DNA from: Pseudisothecium myosuroides
Taxonomy: Eukaryota; Streptophyta; Bryopsida; Hypnales; Lembophyllaceae
Length of the DNA stretch: 64,000 nucleotides
Assembly: GCA_951799445.1 (NCBI GenBank)
Contig: OX637287.1
Coordinates: 62,001-126,000 of the forward strand
Reading direction: 5' to 3'
The notes below the pieces were generated by a model. That model was not told the origin of the DNA. It worked only from the letters and a program-made list of their open reading frames with translations, and did not search any database. Below are positions 58,305-64,000 of this stretch, piece after piece. The position numbers and the translations under genes are program-made. Position 1 is the stretch's first letter. Each line of letters opens with the position of its first letter.

Positions 58305-58720
58305 TTCAAAAGCCAGAACGAGCCAGTATTCAAAAGCCAGAACGAGCCAGTATTCAAAAGCCAAAACGAAGCCAGTATTCAAAGCCAGAACGCAGCCAGT
58401 ATTCAAGCCAGAACGAGCCAGTATCAGAGCAGGCGGGTACGGAGCAGGTGGATACGGAGCAGGCAAGTATCGGAGTGGGTGGGTATCGGAGTGGCGGGTA
58501 CAGGAGCGGACGAGTATCGGGCAAGAGGCAGCCAGTGACGACGCGCCACGTGACGCCCCCACGCACCCCGACCCAGCAGCAGTGGTGGTGACGGCAAGTC
58601 CAGTCTTTGCGAATTCAAGTCCAGAGTCCAGCCTTTGCGAATTCAAGTCCAGAGTCCAGCCTTTGCAAATTCAAGTCCAGAGTCCAGCCTTGCGAATTCA
58701 AGTCCAGAGTCTAGGCCCAA
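58305..58720 (+). repeat. Minisatellites in family 2 leader
   Basis: 58305-58425: ~23-bp unit AGCCAGAACGAGCCAGTATTC. 58430-58520: GGAGTGGGTGGGTATC-type GC-rich units. 58595-58715: ~28-bp unit around TTTGCGAATTCAAGTCCAGAG. The same arrays, with different copy numbers, occur at 29575-29950. Confidence 0.8.
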
Positions 58721-59778
58721 ATTTCAGACCATCAAGCCATCAAGGTGATCTAGTCACTCAAATTAATCTTTTAGAGCTCACATACCAAAAATTTGAAACA
58801 AAATCAAATACTAAAGGTTGGCCGTTGCTCGCCACACCAAACCATTTTGATTCTTGTCCTACAAACTTTGGAATTGACCACTAAAAAATTCAACTAACTT
58901 CGAACATTCCAACTCACAACTTTCCAACTCCATAGCCAACTCCATAGCCAACTCCAAATGACAACAAAACTCAAGGCAAAACATACTTAAACGAAGACGA
59001 AGTGGCTGCTTGGGAAACAATTAGATAAAAAAACTAATTTTCCTAGAGAATCTAACTATTCACGTGTGCTTGTTGTTTTGTTTTTCACTATTCATTTTGG
59101 ATTTGGTGTGGTTTTCTATTATTTTTCTATTCATTTTGTTTTGTTTTGTTGTGCTTTTACTATTCATTTTAGATTTGTTTTGGTTTCTATTCCGTTACTA
59201 TTTATCTACTATTCATTCGGGACAAATTGTTTTTGTTTTTATTCTTTCTTTACTACTCATTCACTATTCATTTAGAATAGTTCTTTGGTTCTATTCCTTT
59301 TACTATTGAAGAATTTGGTTTTTTCTATCAATTAGTATTTTTGGAAGGAATTAGTTGGTCTTGTTGACTTGGATTTTTGTTTTATTGGCCTAATAAGACA
59401 AAAAAGAAAAGACAAAAAGTCAACAAAAACAATAGATTAATCCAATAAAAATCATAAACTAATGAATAACAAATAAAATTGACTATTCATTGGAATATTA
59501 TTAATTTGGAAGATATTAATCTTTTAAAATTAATTCTTAAATTAAAACAAATATTCAAGGTGGTTGAAAATAGGGCCTTGAAGTTTATTTTAATTCAAAG
59601 AGTTATTTTAAAATCAACTAAAAATCATTAGAAGTTTAACGTAAATTCCTAAACTCAAAGGAATTAAGTTAAAAACTTACACTAACCCTTTGATTGTAGG
59701 AAATTAGCTAGAGAGGATGTAGGAAAGAAATTTCCACACATTTTAACACCAAACTCTCATCTAACAGAAGAAGCACAC

Positions 59779-59850
59779 ATGATGAAGGACGACGGCTATC
59801 TTGAGACCATTATGCTAGTGATCTGCGATGACGGGACTATGGACCCAGAG
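59779..59850 (+). CDS. First coding exon of family 2 gag, inside the LTR
   Basis: After an acceptor-like CATCTAACAG (AG 59766-59767), ATGATGAAGGAC opens 24 codons (MMKDDGYLETIMLVICDDG, then TMDPE) ending GAG|GTATGT. The intron would run 59851-60826, across the LTR end (60722) and the PBS-like site, to a strong acceptor: CTAAC branch-like site, T-rich tract, TATAG at 60822-60826. The next exon starts GGATATCTTCC and continues in phase (DPE/GYLPSPILPRYEPP). The exon is conserved in two other family 2 copies. Inference: the genomic retroviral-type RNA is unspliced, while the gag mRNA is spliced and starts in the LTR. Confidence 0.6.
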
Positions 59851-60722
59851 GTATGTTAATTTTACACTTTTGTTTTCTTTTGTTTTTGTTTTCAAATTGA
59901 AGTTAGAATCTTTGCTATTAGAAGTTAGTTTTTAGATTAGGATTTTAGAATTTAAGTTAGATTTAGAACGTGATAAGTAATTCATAGGTTATAAAACCAA
60001 ATCATACTTAAAATATTAACCCAATAACAAAAATTACTAATAATTAACCATAACCCTCCATTGGATAATAATTTCAGATTTTCATCCAAAAGAATCTTTA
60101 AGGAATCTTTTTAGGTAGGAATCAGACAAAAAATCTATAAAGATTCCACAATCTCTTGTTACTTTTGAAAATACTTTATTTTTGAAGGATAAAAGGTTGG
60201 ATGAAGTTTGAGACCAAATTCGGATGAAAAACATCCAATTAGGTCAAAATTCCGATTAGTCTTAAAAATCCGTAACTTGAAGGAACTAATAACTTAACCT
60301 TAGAATTTAGAACTATTTTGGATTAATTTGCTATTTTAGATTAGTGGATGAAGGTTAGCACAACTAAGGGGCCGAACTTACCTCGTGGTAACTTTTGCTG
60401 GGAATCTTGGAATCTAGTTTTCTTCACCATTCTGGGAAGGAAAAATTATATTCTAACAGGCTACTAAGATACAATTTTAGTTAAATTAGATTTTGTTTTC
60501 TTTCTTTGTTTTTTACCTAACCATAACATTTAATTAATTAACCCATAGTTTTTCTTAGAATTAGTGGAATTTTACAGGATTATCAGTCATACAAAGTGTC
60601 CATTGCTTGGAAGGCGAACACTTAGTTAGGAATAACCCAATTAGGAGAGAATCTCCAACAAAACAGCCGCTAGAGCCCGTGTGTAACTTTCTGACTCAAG
60701 GGTGGAATTAGAAACACTCACA

Positions 60723-60747
60723 TTTTTGGTGCGTCTGCCGGGAGTCT
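60723..60747 (+). other. Primer-binding-site-like sequence
   Basis: TTTTTGGTGCGTCTGCCGGGA directly follows the LTR end, in the position and of the form (TGG.GC.....GCCGGG) used by plant Ty3-type elements of the Tat/Athila kind, which use a tRNA 3' end. The exact tRNA is not identified. Confidence 0.65.
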
Positions 60748-60826
60748 AGAGTTATCTTTTCTAAGGGTCTAGACTTACTCAGGCATTTAATTGCATTTAT
60801 TTTACTAACTTGTTTGATTTTTATAG

Positions 60827-61279
60827 GGATATCTTCCATCACCGATACTTCCCCGTTACGAGCCACCTCTTCTCCCATATTCACGGTGGTTGGCGACTAG
60901 GCAAGACAAGCCAGCCAAGACCTACCAACTCAGTGAGGAGATAGCCATACTAGCAAGGAGAAGAAGGTCTTTCCATTGGGGGATCTACTCATCGGACCAG
61001 ATCAACTGGGATTGTCCTTCGAATTTTGGTATCATCTAGCTCGACAGTACTTGGTTGATCAAAACAGCCATAGACCCTCGATTGTGCGTGCGACCGAAGA
61101 AGGGCTATTTGGAATAGAAGAAGAAAAGTTCTCCCAGTGCATGCTCTTTTACTGGAAGGTGGCGGTAGCTACGTGGAGGTTTGAAGTAGCTTTTACCAGA
61201 GTTTGCTTTGAGGCGGGCTATCCGACTTACCAAGGTTGCGAACCTTTAATTGACTTACCACAGTTTAGAGTCAGATGGG
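60827..61279 (+). pseudogene. Family 2 gag, second exon, frameshifted and truncated
   Basis: From 60827 the frame reads GYLPSPILPRYEPPLLPYS, RWLATRQDKPAKTYQLSEE and IAILARRRR. Near 60970 it shifts by one base into the frame GDLLIGPDQLGLSFEFWYHL, which runs to the insertion of a family 3 LTR at 61280. Composition and position right after the PBS fit the N-terminus of a plant Ty3-type Gag (capsid precursor). No zinc knuckle or pol is left in the window. One-base deletion plus truncation make it inactive. Confidence 0.6.
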
Positions 61280-62544
61280 TGTGAGCTCCCAATTTGTCAC
61301 TTGAGACTCGTAGAATTATTTTTTTGAAAATTTGCAATTTAAAGTTGATAAAAGTATACAAAAAGCCATAAAAAGAGTGTAAAACCGAAATAGGGTTGTG
61401 TCATACCCATTATAGTATTTGGTCTAGATTTATGTTTTTACTTAGAATCCCCCCACACCTGGTCTAAAAATAGTATAAAAATAACGAATTGGCTAGATTT
61501 GGAGGATTTGAGTCACATAACCCCAAAAGGGCTAATTTCCACCATGAATGTGGCAATTCATGGCTAGGTCGGTCCGAGGGATCCACAACGAGGCCACTAA
61601 GTCGGATCCAAAGTTAGATTTAGAATTCCCCATTAGATCGACGAATTCCCAAATCCCGATTGTTAACATGCAGGAGCCACTAACGCAAGACCGGGCCCGT
61701 GGAGGAATCTACAACCCAAGGATGGCGTTCTAGGGTGAATCCCATGCTAGGAGTCCAACGGCAAAATCAATTTGCCAAGATTCTTCTACCTGCAAAAGAT
61801 TCCCGCACCGTCGCTAATTCGAGGAGATGGCCAGTTTTGATCTCCATTGACCAATCGTGCCAGGTACGGAGACGCACCTACACGTCTTTCATGCGACTCC
61901 CTGAGAGGTCACGTGAAAAATCCCGGCATCTTCCGACTTGCAGAAGAACCTTTTCCGGGTGGTCAACCCTCCTAACCTCCAACAGGAATTTCATGGAAAT
62001 TACCCAGGTTACAATAAAATCTCACTAAAAATTAGACTAGCTTGTTTTATGTTAATAATGCGCTCCGTGAAGTTTCACGGCATTCCGATAGCAGCAAGTA
62101 CCCGAACCGGCGAGATTCCTCGGAAATTAACCATGTGGCGGGGTCCCCGCCACGTTGACCGACATCCCGGGACCATACGATGGCAAAACAAAGTCAACCA
62201 AAAGTCCTTCCCAACTCTCTCGCACCTACCGGAGACCCTAGGCTATTCACATTTCTCAAAATAGGAGACCCCCAAGATCTAAGAATTTACCACGATTTGG
62301 TTTTTAAACTAAATTAGCCTACGATGGATTTTTGGCCTCGGTACGGGGGGTATGGGGATAAAGGACTAAACTCGGCGATCTGGAGCCAACGGCGCAATCC
62401 GTTTGGCGATTGGAGTTAATCTCCAAAAGTTAGGATGTTGGTACAGTATAGATGGTAGAAGTAGATTTTTAGGGATTAGGATGAAAATCCCCGTTGATAA
62501 GGTTACCTTAGAACTCTAGAGGGAGGAGTGAGCCTTTGGAAACC

Positions 62545-62552
62545 TATATAAG
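62545..62552 (+). promoter_or_regulatory. TATA box of second family 3 LTR
   Basis: TATATAAG in CCTATATAAGGGCCCC, followed by a CT-rich initiator CTCTCTCTAGAAC. Same as the complement of 22175-22182. Confidence 0.75.
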
Positions 62553-63004
62553 GGCCCCATTTCTCTCTCTAGAACACTCTCAATTCTTGTTTTGGGTCCG
62601 TGGGTCCAAGTTATTTTGGATATTTTGGCGTTTGAAGCCGAAAACCTCTACGGTGTTTTCGGAGCACTTTTGGTTCCATTGTTGCTTATTTTCAGGCTTT
62701 GAAGGTCCTTAGGGGTCTTTCTACCTTGCTTTGTATACTCTTTGGTGAAGTTTTGATACCTTGTTGTAAATAGAGAGCCTCTCTCTCCCTCTTGTGTGTT
62801 TTGTGAGTTCACTTGTGAGGTTTAGGAGTCCTTTGTGGTGTCTTACACTAATTCTAAAGTCACCCTCTACCGTACCTTGGCGATGCCGCTTTGGAGGGCC
62901 TTTAGCTTGTAAATCTTATGTTGTCACGTTTTTCCTAACTTGTGTGTTCCTTTTAGGTATTTGTTCACCTTTGTTTAACCTTCTCTTTGTTGAATGGACC
63001 CACC

Positions 63005-63310
63005 TCCGGGACGGCAAAGCTTTGGACCTCTGTTGTGTATGTCTCATAAATTTTAGTCCAACCTTCTTCTAACCTTCTCTTTATTGAGTGGACCCCCCTC
63101 CGGGATGGCGAAGCTTTGACCCTAGGTGTTTCTTCTTTTAAAAGTTTGTCTTTTCCTTCTTCTAAAGTTTCTCTTGTTGAGTGGACCTTCCTCCGGGACG
63201 GCAAAGCTTTGACCCTAGGTGTTTCTTCTTTTAAAAGTTTGTTTTTTCCTTCTTCTAAAGTTTCTCTCGTTGTGTGGACCCCCCTTGGAGACGGCGGAGC
63301 TTTGAACTAG
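63005..63310 (+). repeat. ~94-bp leader repeats of second family 3 LTR
   Basis: Four units with the motif GGGACGGCRAAGCTTTGA at about 63010, 63105, 63197 and 63290. They correspond to 21395-21730 in the inverted copy. Isolated motif copies follow at ~63355 and ~63425. Confidence 0.8.
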
Positions 63311-64000
63311 CCACTAAAGCTAAGGCCCAAAGTATGAATTAAAATGGTTCCAACGGCAAAGCTTTGAACCCCTGGGTTGTTAAAGAAGTCCAAAAATTGG
63401 TGTTAAAACCAACTTAACGGCGAAGCTTTGACCCCCTCCCCGTGTCTAAGTTCCAAAGTCTAGTTTCCAAGACCTTTGTGGAAACTCCCAAACTTTAGCT
63501 TCCAAGAGATGTAGGTTGTCAACAATTTCCGGCCCTTTGGCAAAACTACTCTTGCCTTAGTTTTTAGTACCTTAGAGTCATTGTGCAAAATTCCAGTTAC
63601 CTTAGTTTTTTTTTGCAAAGTCCAGCTACCTAGTTATGGTGCAAAAAATCCAGTTACCTTAAGTTTTTGTAAGACCAGCTACCTTAGTTTTTGCAAAGTT
63701 CAACTACCTTAGTTTTTTGCAAGTCCAGCTACCTTAGTTTTATTTTGCAGAGAATAGTTTTTTTTTAGCCCAAGCATTAGTCCAGGCCATCAAACCAGCA
63801 TCAGTCCAGGCCATCAAAACTAGCATTAGTCCAGACCATCAAAACCAGCATCAGTCGAGGCCATCCAAACCAGCATCAGCTAGGCCATCAAATGGAAACA
63901 AACAACCAGTTGTTGTTTGGTTTGTTTATTTTTTTATTTAAATAAATAAATAAATAAAAAATCAGACCCCCGACCCCCCAGCCAGCCAGCCCCTGCCGAC

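Larger units (their letters stand above)
55423..60722 (+). mobile_element. Family 2 LTR, complete 5' LTR (~5.3 kb)
   Basis: Starts TGTAAGCCCTCAAGTTAG and ends GAAACACTCACA. The start is clearly related to the family 3 LTR start (TGTGAGCTCCCAATTTGTCACTTG), and both families keep AATCTCACTAAAAATTAGA in U3. It has a TATA box at 56995, leader, an internal repeated block (57340-57600 repeats AAAGCTAGTCTTTGCCAAAAG), minisatellites and the ATG exon at 59779. A PBS-like site follows directly, so this is the 5' LTR of an element whose interior is cut at 61280 by another LTR. Confidence 0.82.
61280..64000 (+). mobile_element. Family 3 LTR, second copy, incomplete at window end
   Basis: Starts TGTGAGCTCCCAATTTGTC inside the family 2 gag exon, with ATGGG (61275-61279) as the left half of the expected 5-bp duplication. 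Collinear, inverted, with 23472 leftward to ~20740: TATA at 62545, leader repeats 63005-63310, GTTACCTTAGTTTTT units 63590-63740, CATCAGTCCAGGCCATC units 63770-63900. Whether a full element or solo LTR follows cannot be seen. Confidence 0.8.

Overview
Nuclear DNA of a land plant, most likely a seed-free one (moss, lycophyte or fern). The signs are an intronless PPR-DYW editing-factor gene of moss-like type, TTTAGGG-type interstitial telomeric repeats, CACTA elements and MITEs, and very long LTRs. The window is AT-rich and repeat-dominated. Only one gene looks intact: the PPR-DYW gene at 42451-45174.

Layout. 1-9220: a ~293-bp satellite with interstitial telomeric repeats, interrupted by a 3.9-kb element (family 1, 3083-6958, TSD ATAGG), then a ~40-bp minisatellite (7800-9215). 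9216-14842: AT-rich DNA with a GC-richer decayed gene-like block and a 351-bp tandem duplication. 14843-23472: a 4.8-kb solo LTR of family 3 (minus strand, perfect TSD GGTAT) with a second family 1 element nested in it (16735-20580). 23478-28495: AT-rich, no gene. 28496-38640: a truncated family 2 LTR, tRNA-like/hairpin composite repeats, a CACTA element, MITEs and an inverted family 2 LTR fragment. 38960-45174: exons of an OSB-like PDF-motif gene directly upstream of the PPR-DYW gene. 46620-51013 (minus): a multi-exon FCP1/HAD-like gene broken by stops. 51014-55422: AT-rich with MITEs. 55423-61279: a 5.3-kb family 2 LTR with PBS-like site and the start of gag, cut by another family 3 LTR (61280 to beyond the window end).

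The most unusual signal is in the LTRs. Family 2 carries, about 0.94 kb inside the 3' end of its LTR, a short exon that starts with ATG, stays open for 24 codons and ends at a GTATGT donor in phase 0. The matching acceptor (branch-point-like CTAAC, then TTTTTATAG) lies after the PBS and opens, in phase, onto a gag-like reading frame. Gag therefore appears to start inside the LTR and to be completed by splicing out an intron that contains the LTR end and the PBS. Two diverged family 2 copies keep the same exon, and the unrelated-looking family 3 LTR has an analogous acidic exon (21 codons, Kozak-perfect ATG, phase-0 donor). Family 1 carries a 613-620 codon reading frame inside what behaves as a solo LTR.

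The PPR gene has freshly amplified 303-bp PLS modules whose differences include the RNA-recognition residues. The upstream PDF-motif exons can be spliced to it in phase, which would make an OSB-PPR-DYW fusion; this is only a hypothesis.
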